DNA from: Caryophanales bacterium
GTDB lineage: Bacteria > Bacillota_I > Bacilli_A > RFN20 > JAISJY01
Direction: 5' to 3'
Length of the DNA: 18,643 nt
NCBI GenBank assembly: GCA_031261365.1
Contig: JAISJY010000092.1
Location: 1-18,643 of the forward strand
Of the stretch, positions 1 to 7,049 are shown one piece after another. Both the position numbers and the translations under genes were made by a program. Within the stretch, counting starts at the first letter, position 1. Every line of letters begins with the position of its first letter. The notes under the pieces are model-generated. The model saw nothing but the letters and a program-made list of their open reading frames with translations. It did no database searches and was not told the DNA's origin.

Positions 1-402
1 TAATAATAAAACACCTTTGCCATCAAAAGTTGGGAATACTACGGCTAAAGCGGCTCTAGAGATGTTTTCTATTAATCTTAATTTTAAAGTACAACCTGTT
101 AAAAAAGCCCCCGTTGAACCTGCTGAAATAACTCCATCAGCTATATTATCTTTAACAGCTGAAATTGCTCTTAACATTGAACTATCTTTCTTTCTTAAAA
201 CATCTAAAGCTCCTTCTTCCATTTCCATAACTTGACTACAGTTATAAATAGTTGCTAAACCTTTAAGTTCTTGTAACTCTTCTTCTTTTCCAAATACATG
301 AAACTCAACATCTTTATTTTCTTTGATATATTTCTTTATACTTCTAACAACGATTTGACTTCCTAAGTCTAAACCCATTGTATCAATAGCGATTTTTGGC
401 AT
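1..402 (-). CDS. plsX: Phosphate acyltransferase PlsX, N-terminal part (cut by window edge)
   Basis: Reads leftwards from an ATG at 402-400 and stays open for 134 codons to the window edge, so the C-terminal part (roughly 60% of a normal PlsX) is missing. PlsX converts acyl-ACP to acyl-phosphate, the first step of phosphatidic acid synthesis in the PlsX/PlsY pathway, as a peripheral membrane enzyme. Recognisable family stretches are the start MPKIAIDTMGLDLG, then RKKDSSMLRAI, then the glycine-rich VISAGSTGAFL and PTFDGKGVLLL. A typical PlsX begins with DAMGGD; here the equivalent is DTMGLD, so one Gly is replaced. The start is set by a GGGAG Shine-Dalgarno about 6 nt upstream. The downstream partner is outside the window. 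The identification rests on family memory of these motifs. Confidence 0.93.
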   Translation of the reverse strand, partial: MPKIAIDTMGLDLGSQIVVRSIKKYIKENKDVEFHVFGKEEELQELKGLATIYNCSQVMEMEEGALDVLRKKDSSMLRAISAVKDNIADGVISAGSTGAFLTGCTLKLRLIENISRAALAVVFPTFDGKGVLLL

Positions 403-422
403 ATTTTTCTCCCTTTATAATT

Positions 423-438
423 CTATCATAAATGATAG
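423..438 (-). promoter_or_regulatory. Perfect palindrome upstream of plsX, possible operator
   Basis: Two 7-bp arms (CTATCAT / ATGATAG) separated by AA lie about 20 bases before the plsX start. On the minus strand a weak promoter match (ATGACT, 17 nt, TATAAA) would place the palindrome between -35 and -10. It does not resemble the FapR site as I remember it, so the regulator is unknown. The site could also be a chance AT-rich palindrome. Confidence 0.35.
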
Positions 439-501
439 TCATTTGGGAAAAAGCCTTAATATATCTATTGTCTGTTAATTATGAAAAAAGGATAATAAAA
501 G

Positions 502-1347
502 TTATTTAACTACTGCTATATAAACTGAAATATTAACAGGGACATAGTTAATAAATCTTTGATAAAAATATAACTCTACAGTTTTTTTGATAATAAAAAC
601 AGAATAATCTCTTTGATATCCTTTTGAATCAACAAGTATATTACAAGAAAATGTCTTTAGAGTTGGGTATGCTTTACTTGAAACTTTTATTTTATCTTTG
701 TCAAAACTAATAACCTTTGCCTCAAAAGTTACCTTATCAACTTTACATTTATTTATAAAAGCATAAGCAGAGTTTGGTTCAATTATTTCAAAAGAATTAG
801 AAACTATAGAAACCGGAAAGTCAATGTTATCTCTAGATGATTCATTAGGTTTAAAAGTCCTTCCTTCAACATTACCATAAACTACTCCTTCTTCACTAAA
901 TAAAAAATTAATACTATATGTCCTTTCATCTGACTCATAATATTTCACAATACTATTATTAGAAGTTAAGAACAAATGACTTCCAAAGGTGATTTCCTCA
1001 TTTAACACATCAAGAATATTACCTGAAATTGTTTCAAAACCAGTGACAAAACCATAATGTACTTCACCTTTACTTAATATAAGAATGTTTGTTGTATATT
1101 CGCGGTCACTATCTTCAACAGAAAGAACTAATATTGCCATTATACAGTCTAACTTTAATAACTCATTCTCCTCTTTTTCAAAAAAAGGTGCTAAATCTTC
1201 TTCAAGTTCTATTTCAAACTTATAAGCAACTTCCACTTCTAAAGAAGAATATTCATGATCATTTGGCATTATATCATATAATTTTGTACAAGAAGTAAAC
1301 GAAAACAATGACAAGACTAATAAACCAACAATGATATTTTTTTTCAT
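502..1347 (-). CDS. Predicted lipoprotein, function unknown
   Basis: A 281-residue exported protein. It starts with a short basic n-region (MKKN), a hydrophobic segment to about residue 17, and a clear lipobox FTSC with Cys20 as the probable lipidated residue, so it should be anchored on the outer face of the membrane. The rest is a soluble, acidic, beta-rich-looking domain with no motif I recognise. The ATG at 1347 follows AAAGGAG at good spacing. It lies 57 bases after another lipoprotein gene on the same strand and is probably the last gene of that operon. No convincing terminator was seen before plsX. The lipoprotein call is firm; the function is not known. Confidence 0.8.
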   Translation of the reverse strand: MKKNIIVGLLVLSLFSFTSCTKLYDIMPNDHEYSSLEVEVAYKFEIELEEDLAPFFEKEENELLKLDCIMAILVLSVEDSDREYTTNILILSKGEVHYGFVTGFETISGNILDVLNEEITFGSHLFLTSNNSIVKYYESDERTYSINFLFSEEGVVYGNVEGRTFKPNESSRDNIDFPVSIVSNSFEIIEPNSAYAFINKCKVDKVTFEAKVISFDKDKIKVSSKAYPTLKTFSCNILVDSKGYQRDYSVFIIKKTVELYFYQRFINYVPVNISVYIAVVK

Positions 1348-1404
1348 ATTTTTCTCCTTTGCTGTCTTTTAACAATTACAACTATTTTTTAAAAAGAAAC
1401 ATTT

Positions 1405-2232
1405 TTATAATTCTATAAAACTTTCGCCTTCGTCAATTTCAACAAAATCAAAAGTTGAGTATGGAGTATAAATATCTGGTCTAGTATAACAAATTAATTT
1501 TCCTGAAGACTGATATATTAAAAACTCAACATGATTTGAAGCAATAACATCTTTATCTATAGGTTCGCTACGGTAAAAAACAGGGACATCTGGTTCAAGT
1601 AAAGAAGGTAAAGTAAGATGTTGGTTCTCTAGTTCCCATTTTTCAAGATTTGGTTCATAAGTAAAAATAAAATTAAAATAGTTTGGTGTTTTCATTTCAT
1701 CACTGAATGGTCCCTTTGTTGAAAACCACCACAATTCATCCGCTTTACTATCAAGAAAAAACTTAACTGCCTTAGGAGTAAGAAATAGATTTGGTATTTC
1801 TTGCATATATAAATCATAAGTAAATATCTTCCCATTAATTATATATTTATCGTTTCTTTCATATAAATAAGAAATATATGTTTTTTTATCCATTCCACCA
1901 AAAGAAAATATCTCATTTGAAAAAGACAATGAATTAAAGTTAGACCGTTTCTCCTTTATGTTAATAGTAGCCTCTTCTTTATAATCGTTTGCAAATCCAA
2001 AATAGTCTAATCTTTCATCATCTTTAAAAGCGTACTTAATATTATTACCAATGTGAGTAATAAAGTCACTCGATACTCCATGATATTCCTTAAATCTTTC
2101 GCTCAATAAATAATAATACTGCTCAGGAATTTGAATAATATAATAACAAGATGTCAGCAATAATGAAAAGATAACAAAAATCGGCAATAATAATACTTTG
2201 AAATAACAATTAACTTTTCGTGTCTTAAACAT
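1405..2232 (-). CDS. Predicted lipoprotein, function unknown
   Basis: A 275-residue protein beginning MFKTRKVNCYFK, followed by a long hydrophobic segment ending in the lipobox LLTSC (probable lipidated Cys at about residue 29). The mature part is rich in aromatic and charged residues and matches no family I know. In-frame ATGs lie at 2271 and 2244, but the one at 2232 is preferred: a GAGG sits 6 nt before it, and the 2271 start falls inside a hairpin and the preceding small ORF. It follows that small ORF by 22 nt and precedes the other lipoprotein gene, so all three probably share the promoter at 2385-2413. The two lipoproteins show no obvious similarity beyond the signal peptide. Confidence 0.78.
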   Translation of the reverse strand: MFKTRKVNCYFKVLLLPIFVIFSLLLTSCYYIIQIPEQYYYLLSERFKEYHGVSSDFITHIGNNIKYAFKDDERLDYFGFANDYKEEATINIKEKRSNFNSLSFSNEIFSFGGMDKKTYISYLYERNDKYIINGKIFTYDLYMQEIPNLFLTPKAVKFFLDSKADELWWFSTKGPFSDEMKTPNYFNFIFTYEPNLEKWELENQHLTLPSLLEPDVPVFYRSEPIDKDVIASNHVEFLIYQSSGKLICYTRPDIYTPYSTFDFVEIDEGESFIEL

Positions 2233-2254
2233 CAATAACCTCATTATTAAACTT

Positions 2255-2341
2255 CTAAAAGCCCCATTCAAAAATGGGGCAACCTATTTTGAAGTCATTC
2301 AACTCAACGAATAATAATCTCAACAATGGACTTATATTCAT
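2255..2341 (-). CDS. 28-codon small ORF, possible leader peptide
   Basis: A perfect AGGAGG sits 5 nt before an ATG at 2341-2339, and a consensus promoter lies just upstream. The peptide starts MNISPLLRLLFVELNDFKIG and ends CPIFEWGF before TAG at 2257-2255. Its last eight codons are the two arms of an 8-bp hairpin followed by TTTT, so a ribosome finishing this ORF would cover the hairpin. That arrangement suggests a leader peptide coupling its own translation to readthrough into the lipoprotein genes. A genuine small hydrophobic protein, or the remnant of a longer gene, would look similar. There is no run of regulatory codons (no repeated His, Trp, Leu or similar block) to suggest amino-acid sensing. 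Confidence 0.5.
   Translation of the reverse strand: MNISPLLRLLFVELNDFKIGCPIFEWGF
2257..2280 (-). terminator. Hairpin plus short T-run inside the small-ORF end (possible attenuator)
   Basis: The arms GCCCCATT and AATGGGGC (8 bp, five G-C pairs at the base) enclose a 4-nt loop. On the minus strand they are followed by TTTT at 2260-2257. The T-run is short, so termination is probably partial. It stands between the promoter at 2385-2413 and the lipoprotein genes. Confidence 0.5.
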
Positions 2342-2384
2342 CTCAACCTCCTATATTATTCAAGAAACAATTCAACTTATCTTA

Positions 2385-2413
2385 ATTATAAAACTATATA
2401 TGTTTTTTGTCAA
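2385..2413 (-). promoter_or_regulatory. Sigma-70/A type promoter for the lipoprotein operon
   Basis: A perfect TTGACA (2413-2408) and a perfect TATAAT (2390-2385) are separated by 17 nt on the minus strand. Transcription should start near 2378, about 37 nt before the small ORF. Confidence 0.8.
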
Positions 2414-2472
2414 TTATACTTTTATGAAAATGTTTTCAATAATCATCTCTATTTATCTATCAAATATTATTG

Positions 2473-2502
2473 TTGACAACTGTATCACCAAAGTGATATA
2501 AT
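2473..2502 (+). promoter_or_regulatory. Promoter with embedded palindrome for the DUF3990/HTH pair
   Basis: TTGACA (2473-2478) and TATAAT (2497-2502) are 18 nt apart. The inverted repeat TATCAC-CAAA-GTGATA (2483-2498) fills the spacer and runs into the -10 box, where a bound repressor would block polymerase. The HTH protein encoded as the second gene is the obvious candidate for autoregulation; this is inferred from position only. Start of transcription is expected near 2509. Confidence 0.75.
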
Positions 2503-2528
2503 AGGTTTGTATTGAAAAGGAGTTCTAC

Positions 2529-3206
2529 ATTATAAAAACAAACTATATTCTATATCACGGCTCAGCAGAAGTCATTACAAAACCATTACTTAATAAAGGT
2601 AAATTAAATAATGATTATGGACAAGGTTTTTATTGTACTGAGAGTATAGAACTTGCTCGAGAATGGGCATGTACAAAAATCAATGATGGTCATGTTAATA
2701 AGTATTCACTAGATACCTCTAACCTTTCAATTTTACATTTATCAAAATATAATATTCTTAATTGGATTACCTTATTATTAAAAAACCGTTCATTTGTTAT
2801 TTCAAATCAACTTGCTAAACAAGCCAAAGAATATCTTATTAATAATTTTTCAATAGATACCTCAACCATAGATGTGATTATCGGTTACCGAGCTGATGAT
2901 TCATATTTTTCATTTGCTGAAGACTTTATCAATAATACTATTTCCTTAAAACAACTTTCCAAAGCTATGTATCTCGGTAAACTAGGTGAACAAGTTGCCC
3001 TTATGAGCGATAAAAGTATCAATACTTTACAGTTTATAGAAAGTAATACAGTTTCACATCAAGAATACTACCAAAAGCGTCAAATCAGAGACCTTAAAGC
3101 TCGGCAAGAATATGCTAACAAAGACAACACTAATACTATAAATGACCTTTTTATTTTAGATATTTTAAGAAAGAAAATAAAAAACAATGATACACGCCTA
3201 CAATGA
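2529..3206 (+). CDS. DUF3990-type ADP-ribosyltransferase-fold protein (toxin-like), ATT start
   Basis: From the ATT at 2529 the frame is open for 225 codons. The product carries the DUF3990 signature as I remember it: NYILYHGS near the start, NDYGQGFYCT about 28 residues in, IIGYRADDSYFSFAEDF mid-protein, and LGKLGEQVAL after it. DUF3990 is, to my recollection, related to ADP-ribosyltransferases; the His of YHGS, the Tyr of GFY and the Glu of GEQ could be an H-Y-E-like triad, which is inference. No ATG, GTG or TTG occurs in frame before a GTG at 2874, which would delete the N-terminal half with the YHGS and GFY motifs. An AGGAG lies exactly 6 nt before the ATT, so either ATT initiates or a former ATG was mutated. 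The gene overlaps the next one by 20 nt, typical of a toxin-antitoxin operon. Confidence 0.72.
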   Translation: MIKTNYILYHGSAEVITKPLLNKGKLNNDYGQGFYCTESIELAREWACTKINDGHVNKYSLDTSNLSILHLSKYNILNWITLLLKNRSFVISNQLAKQAKEYLINNFSIDTSTIDVIIGYRADDSYFSFAEDFINNTISLKQLSKAMYLGKLGEQVALMSDKSINTLQFIESNTVSHQEYYQKRQIRDLKARQEYANKDNTNTINDLFILDILRKKIKNNDTRLQ

Positions 3207-3813
3207 ATTATATCTAAATAAAGCAATGCACACTTTAGGCGATATGTTTCAATATGCTATTTGTAACTGTCGCTACAAAGGTAATGAGGTTCTTGACCTT
3301 TTTATTAATACTAAAATTGCTGTATTCTTTGAAAGTGGTGACCCTAAATATGTGGCTGGTTGTTCTGGACAAGAATTATTCTGTGATATTTTAAAGAAAG
3401 CAAATAAGCCCTACCCACCTGCTACACTTAGATTTTTTCTTAACAAAACACCTGAATATTGGTGTGGTTGGATTCTTGCTTATTATCAATGGTTTTATAA
3501 TACTTCTTTTAAAGAAATACAACAAAAACTAAAGTATAATGAACTTTATGAATTATACCCAACTCTTCATGAAGTAGATATGACTAAAGCCATAGAAGTT
3601 ATAAGAAAACGAATCTCTATACCTACTAAGTTACAAACATTCCGCAAATCAAAAGGTCTTAGTCAAGCCCAACTTGCTTTACTTTCAGGAGTATCACTCC
3701 GCTCCATTCAAATGTATGAGCAACGCTTTAAAGATATTAACAAAGCCAGTGGTGATACCCTTAGAGCTCTTGCTAAAATATTATTATGTTCAATAGAAGA
3801 AATATTTGAATAA
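3187..3813 (+). CDS. HTH protein paired with DUF3990 (antitoxin-like regulator)
   Basis: A 208-residue protein in two parts. Residues 1-145 form a conserved helical domain (MIHAYNELYLNKAMHTLGDM, DPKYVAGCSGQEL, PEYWCGWILAYYQW) that I remember from proteins encoded directly after DUF3990 genes. Residues 147-207 form a Cro/C1-type helix-turn-helix (LSQAQLALLSGVSLRSIQMY). The ATG at 3187 lies inside the end of the upstream gene, so translation is coupled, or driven independently if the upstream start is weak. Likely role: neutralise the DUF3990 protein through the N-terminal domain and repress the operon by binding the palindrome at 2483-2498. Both roles are inferred from organisation, not shown. 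The TAA stop lies two bases from the stop of the convergent permease gene. Confidence 0.75.
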   Translation: MIHAYNELYLNKAMHTLGDMFQYAICNCRYKGNEVLDLFINTKIAVFFESGDPKYVAGCSGQELFCDILKKANKPYPPATLRFFLNKTPEYWCGWILAYYQWFYNTSFKEIQQKLKYNELYELYPTLHEVDMTKAIEVIRKRISIPTKLQTFRKSKGLSQAQLALLSGVSLRSIQMYEQRFKDINKASGDTLRALAKILLCSIEEIFE

Positions 3814-3815
3814 AG

Positions 3816-5744
3816 TTATTCCACCGCTTTCAAGGAATTAGCCATTGATATTTTATTAATCTTTTTTATCATTAATAAACCACTTATAATTGTAAATATT
3901 AAAATTAAAGCTAAAGAAAAAACAAAAACCAAAGGATGTAAATTGAAATCTAAAGGTGTTCCATTATCATTCATCATCGCGACTATTAACTTTAATAATA
4001 ACATTCCTAAACCTACCCCAAAAACAATACCAATACTTGCTAAAACTGCTTCCTCTCGATATAAGTAGCCAATAACTTCTTTTTTTGTATAACCTAATAC
4101 TTTCAAAGTTGCTATTTCTTTTTCTCTTTCATCTATTAAAGCATTGATTAAACTATAAATAACTAAAACACATAATAAAACCGAGAAAAGAATAAGAACT
4201 AAAACAATACCATATAATATACCTTCAGAACCTAATAAATTAAACTCAAACCAACTATTCTTTTTATGAAACATTAAATCAATACTTCTTTTTAAACCAA
4301 CAGCTAAAAACATAATAGAAGTAGCCCCTGCTAAGCCAACAATTGTTAATAAAGAGTTTTTAACAAATCTAAACATATTCTTAAACATTGATTTAGTTTT
4401 AAACTTTAATCTTTTCCATAACCAAGGTATTTTCTCTAAAATAATTCTTTTGCCAGGCTTTGGGCTAACAGGTCTAAGCATTAAATAAGGTCTTTCTCTT
4501 AGTATCTTATTAACTGAAAATAAAGTAGTTAATAAAATAATAACAACTAAACCTGCTAAAGCGGCTATGGCAATAAAATAATAGAACCCATATAATAAAT
4601 CAGGTAAATTAAATGCTCCTTTATAAGCACCCCAAATTAAAAGAGGAAAACTTCTAAACCCAACTAAAGCCCCAGATACTCCCCCTATTAAAGAAGGCAA
4701 AGAAACATATAAAATATACTTATTTCTAATTCTAGTATTGGAGAAACCTAAAGACTTTAAAGTTCCAATTAATAATCTTTCTTTATCAACCATCTTGCCC
4801 ATCGTTGAAAGAATAACAAACAAAGTAATCAAGAAAAATATCACAGGAAATACTACTCCTAAAACTCCAATACTTTTAGCTGATTTACTAAAAACCATAT
4901 ATGTTTCATTTTCAAAAAGAGATAATACTGTATAGTTGTTATTCAAAATCTTTAACTTGTCTTGTATTTTAAGAATTGTTTTTTCATAACTGTTTGAATA
5001 TCTATTCCCATTAGTATGAACATAAATATATAATTCATTAATCGGTAACATTTTAACTATTTCATTAACAGAAGCTATATCAAGATAATAAATACAAACA
5101 ATGTTTTCTTGTTTCATTTCTTCTAAGTTGTTTTTCAATAAATATAAAGGATTATAATAAGTACCTGAAACATTAAAAACAGGTTGATAATTACTTTTAC
5201 TCCCTAAAGGCTCTAAAAGAGAAGATAAATCATTATCAGTTATATATTGTTCTAGTTCTATATCACTCATATTAAAAGCATTTCCACCTATTATTTGTCG
5301 AGCTAGATTCCAATATATCATTTGCAAATCAAGAAAAGTTTGATTATCTTTAAACCGAGCATAATGTTCATCAATTAGTATTTGACCTTCACTTAAAGGT
5401 GATAATCCAAACTCAACAAAATCAAAAATATAAAATCTAACAGAAGCTTTTTCACTTATTTTTTGTTGATATAAACTAACTTTCAAGGTTCTAGAAATGT
5501 CTTTATCCGCTGTAAATATATCATATATTTGATTATCACTTAAACCTTCATTATTGATTAATTGAATATCAGGAGTATGTTCTTTTTCATAAGTAGTATT
5601 CATAGAATCTGTCATATTCAAAGAAGTAGCAGTAATACCCGCGATAAAAGTTATAGAAACAAAAACAATTAATAAGATTGAAAAGAACCTTGATAAATGA
5701 CTAGTAAATTGTCTTTGTAATATTTTATTATATGTTTTCACCAA
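3816..5744 (-). CDS. FtsX-like ABC transporter permease
   Basis: A 642-residue membrane protein. One membrane segment at about 18-40 is followed by an extracellular domain of about 240 residues. Then come three membrane segments of the first FtsX domain (cytoplasmic loop KMVDKERLLIGTLKSLGFS), a linker with the family motif LRPVSPKPGKRI, another membrane segment, and a second FtsX domain with the loop INALIDEREKEIATLKVLGY. The loop before the last three segments is only about 20 residues, where long family members carry a second sizeable extracellular domain. The start is TTG at 5744, with GTG at 5741 possible; a GAGG lies 7 nt before the TTG. It overlaps the ATPase gene by 7 nt. Such pairs (MacB/YvrO-N, Bce-like) export peptides or lipoproteins or act in cell-envelope stress; the substrate is unknown. 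Confidence 0.9.
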   Translation of the reverse strand: MVKTYNKILQRQFTSHLSRFFSILLIVFVSITFIAGITATSLNMTDSMNTTYEKEHTPDIQLINNEGLSDNQIYDIFTADKDISRTLKVSLYQQKISEKASVRFYIFDFVEFGLSPLSEGQILIDEHYARFKDNQTFLDLQMIYWNLARQIIGGNAFNMSDIELEQYITDNDLSSLLEPLGSKSNYQPVFNVSGTYYNPLYLLKNNLEEMKQENIVCIYYLDIASVNEIVKMLPINELYIYVHTNGNRYSNSYEKTILKIQDKLKILNNNYTVLSLFENETYMVFSKSAKSIGVLGVVFPVIFFLITLFVILSTMGKMVDKERLLIGTLKSLGFSNTRIRNKYILYVSLPSLIGGVSGALVGFRSFPLLIWGAYKGAFNLPDLLYGFYYFIAIAALAGLVVIILLTTLFSVNKILRERPYLMLRPVSPKPGKRIILEKIPWLWKRLKFKTKSMFKNMFRFVKNSLLTIVGLAGATSIMFLAVGLKRSIDLMFHKKNSWFEFNLLGSEGILYGIVLVLILFSVLLCVLVIYSLINALIDEREKEIATLKVLGYTKKEVIGYLYREEAVLASIGIVFGVGLGMLLLKLIVAMMNDNGTPLDFNLHPLVFVFSLALILIFTIISGLLMIKKINKISMANSLKAVE

Positions 5745-6448
5745 ACTATGTCCTCAATATCTAAAGGCTCATCTATATATTCTTGATGAGCAACACTCCC
5801 ATTATGTAAAGTTATGACATGGTCAGCTATTTGTTTTAAGGCTTGGTTATGAGTAACAATAATTAAAGTTTTATGATATGTTTTGCAAGTATCTTTTAAG
5901 AGTTTTAAAACACTAATACCACTTTCAAAATCTAAGGCTCCTGTTGGTTCATCACATAATAAAATATCAGGGTTTTTAGCAATAGCTCGAGCAATAGCCA
6001 CTCTTTGTTGTTCTCCTCCTGATAATTGACTTGGAAAATTGTTTTTTCTTTCTTTTAAACCAACTTTATCTAATGTATCACTAGGATTTAAAGACTTATT
6101 AGTATTCACTTCACTTGCTAATTCAACATTCTCTAAAGCTGTTAAATTAGGCATTAAATTATAAAATTGAAAAACAAAACCAATATCATTTCTCCGATAA
6201 TTTGTTAATTCTTTTTGACTGAAATGTGAAATATCTATTTCGTTAACAATAACAGCCCCATCATCTGGAGAATCCATCCCTCCTAGTATATTTAAAATAG
6301 TTGTTTTACCACTACCTGAAGGTCCTAATATTAAACAAAACTCTCCATCATTAATAACAAAACTTAAATTATTACAAGCATTTATATTGGTACTACCAAC
6401 TTTAAAGGTTCTCCTTACTTTTCTGAATTCTATTAATACTCTACTCAT
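5738..6448 (-). CDS. ABC transporter ATP-binding protein, MacB/LolD family
   Basis: A 236-residue cytoplasmic ATPase with all nucleotide-binding motifs: Walker A GPSGSGKTT (42-50), Q-loop VFQFYNLMP (Gln94), signature LSGGEQQRV (142-150), Walker B ILLCDEP (162-168) and H-loop His200 in IIVTHNQ. The long insert after Walker A and the signature sequence are those of the MacB/LolD group, which work as homodimers with FtsX-like permeases. The permease gene overlaps its 3' end by 7 nt. The ATG at 6448 follows AAGGAGG at 5 nt. The transporter should be complete with these two genes; no accessory membrane-fusion or sensor kinase gene is adjacent. Confidence 0.95.
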   Translation of the reverse strand: MSRVLIEFRKVRRTFKVGSTNINACNNLSFVINDGEFCLILGPSGSGKTTILNILGGMDSPDDGAVIVNEIDISHFSQKELTNYRRNDIGFVFQFYNLMPNLTALENVELASEVNTNKSLNPSDTLDKVGLKERKNNFPSQLSGGEQQRVAIARAIAKNPDILLCDEPTGALDFESGISVLKLLKDTCKTYHKTLIIVTHNQALKQIADHVITLHNGSVAHQEYIDEPLDIEDIVW

Positions 6449-6511
6449 CTCAACCTCCTTCTATATTATTAATAATAACACACTTTAGACAAACTTTTTA
6501 TCTTAATAAAA

Positions 6512-6540
6512 ACTTTAACTACTATTTTAAAATATGTCAA
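6512..6540 (-). promoter_or_regulatory. Candidate promoter for the ABC transporter operon
   Basis: A perfect TTGACA (6540-6535), 17 nt and TAAAGT (6517-6512), which matches four of six -10 positions, giving a leader of about 57 nt. The interval 6471-6563 must also hold the divergent promoter for the plus-strand gene at 6564. Only TAAAAT at 6528-6533 looks like its -10 and no good -35 was seen. Confidence 0.5.
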
Positions 6541-6563
6541 TATTATTAAACAGGAGGTATGTT

Positions 6564-7049
6564 ATGGAAGTACTTGCTTATAGAGATAGAACACCTTTAA
6601 AATCATCTAAAGTTGTCAGCATTATGTTATATTTTTTTGTTTTATTATTTATTGTAGGTGGAATAGTAATTTTTTATTTTGCTCAAAGTATTCCTTCACT
6701 TGTTTATTCTGGCTATTTATTTATTGGCTTTGCTGTCTTCTTTTTCTTATTTGCTTTATTTCTTACAATTTCTACTAAAAATAATTTTAAAGGACCAGAT
6801 GAACTTATTTCTTATGATGTTAAGACAGGAACTTTATTAATGAATGCCAAAGAAAAATTAAGAGTGAAAGAAAACATTAAAGATTTAACAAACACTGTTA
6901 CTAGACTAGCAAGGTCAAAATATGGTAACTATTCCTTCGGTTCTTTGTTTTTAGAGTTTGGTAAAAGAAGATATACCTTTTTCTTTGTTAAAAATCTTCA
7001 TGAAGTCTCAACTCAACTCTTAATATTAAAAGATAGAATAACCCATTAA
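6564..7049 (+). CDS. Small membrane protein of unknown function
   Basis: A 161-residue protein with two adjacent membrane segments near the N-terminus (about residues 19-40 and 48-70), then a soluble C-terminal domain of about 85 residues rich in beta-strand-like stretches (ELISYDVKTGTLLM, LFLEFGKRRYTFFFV). The layout resembles small bacterial PH-like membrane proteins, but that is only a resemblance. The ATG at 6564 is chosen over one at 6534 because AGGAGG lies 6 nt before it, while nothing suitable precedes 6534. It is transcribed divergently from the ABC transporter operon, and its TAA shares bases with the stop of the convergent gene (overlap 7046-7049), leaving no room for a separate terminator. 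Confidence 0.72.
   Translation: MEVLAYRDRTPLKSSKVVSIMLYFFVLLFIVGGIVIFYFAQSIPSLVYSGYLFIGFAVFFFLFALFLTISTKNNFKGPDELISYDVKTGTLLMNAKEKLRVKENIKDLTNTVTRLARSKYGNYSFGSLFLEFGKRRYTFFFVKNLHEVSTQLLILKDRITH

Noticed and set aside
2274..2501. Plus-strand open frame of 75 codons starting in the hairpin region
   Set aside because: No Shine-Dalgarno; it covers the minus-strand promoter and small ORF and the plus-strand TTGACA. The residues are low-complexity, as expected of AT-rich non-coding sequence.
2874..3206. GTG at 2874 as the start of a 110-residue DUF3990 protein
   Set aside because: It has no Shine-Dalgarno and would remove the YHGS and GFY motifs, while the upstream frame is open and conserved back to a well-placed AGGAG.
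3808..3821. Perfect inverted repeat GAATAA-AG-TTATTC over the two convergent stop codons
   Set aside because: Only 6 bp, A-T rich, with a 2-nt loop and no T-run on either strand; too weak to call a bidirectional terminator.
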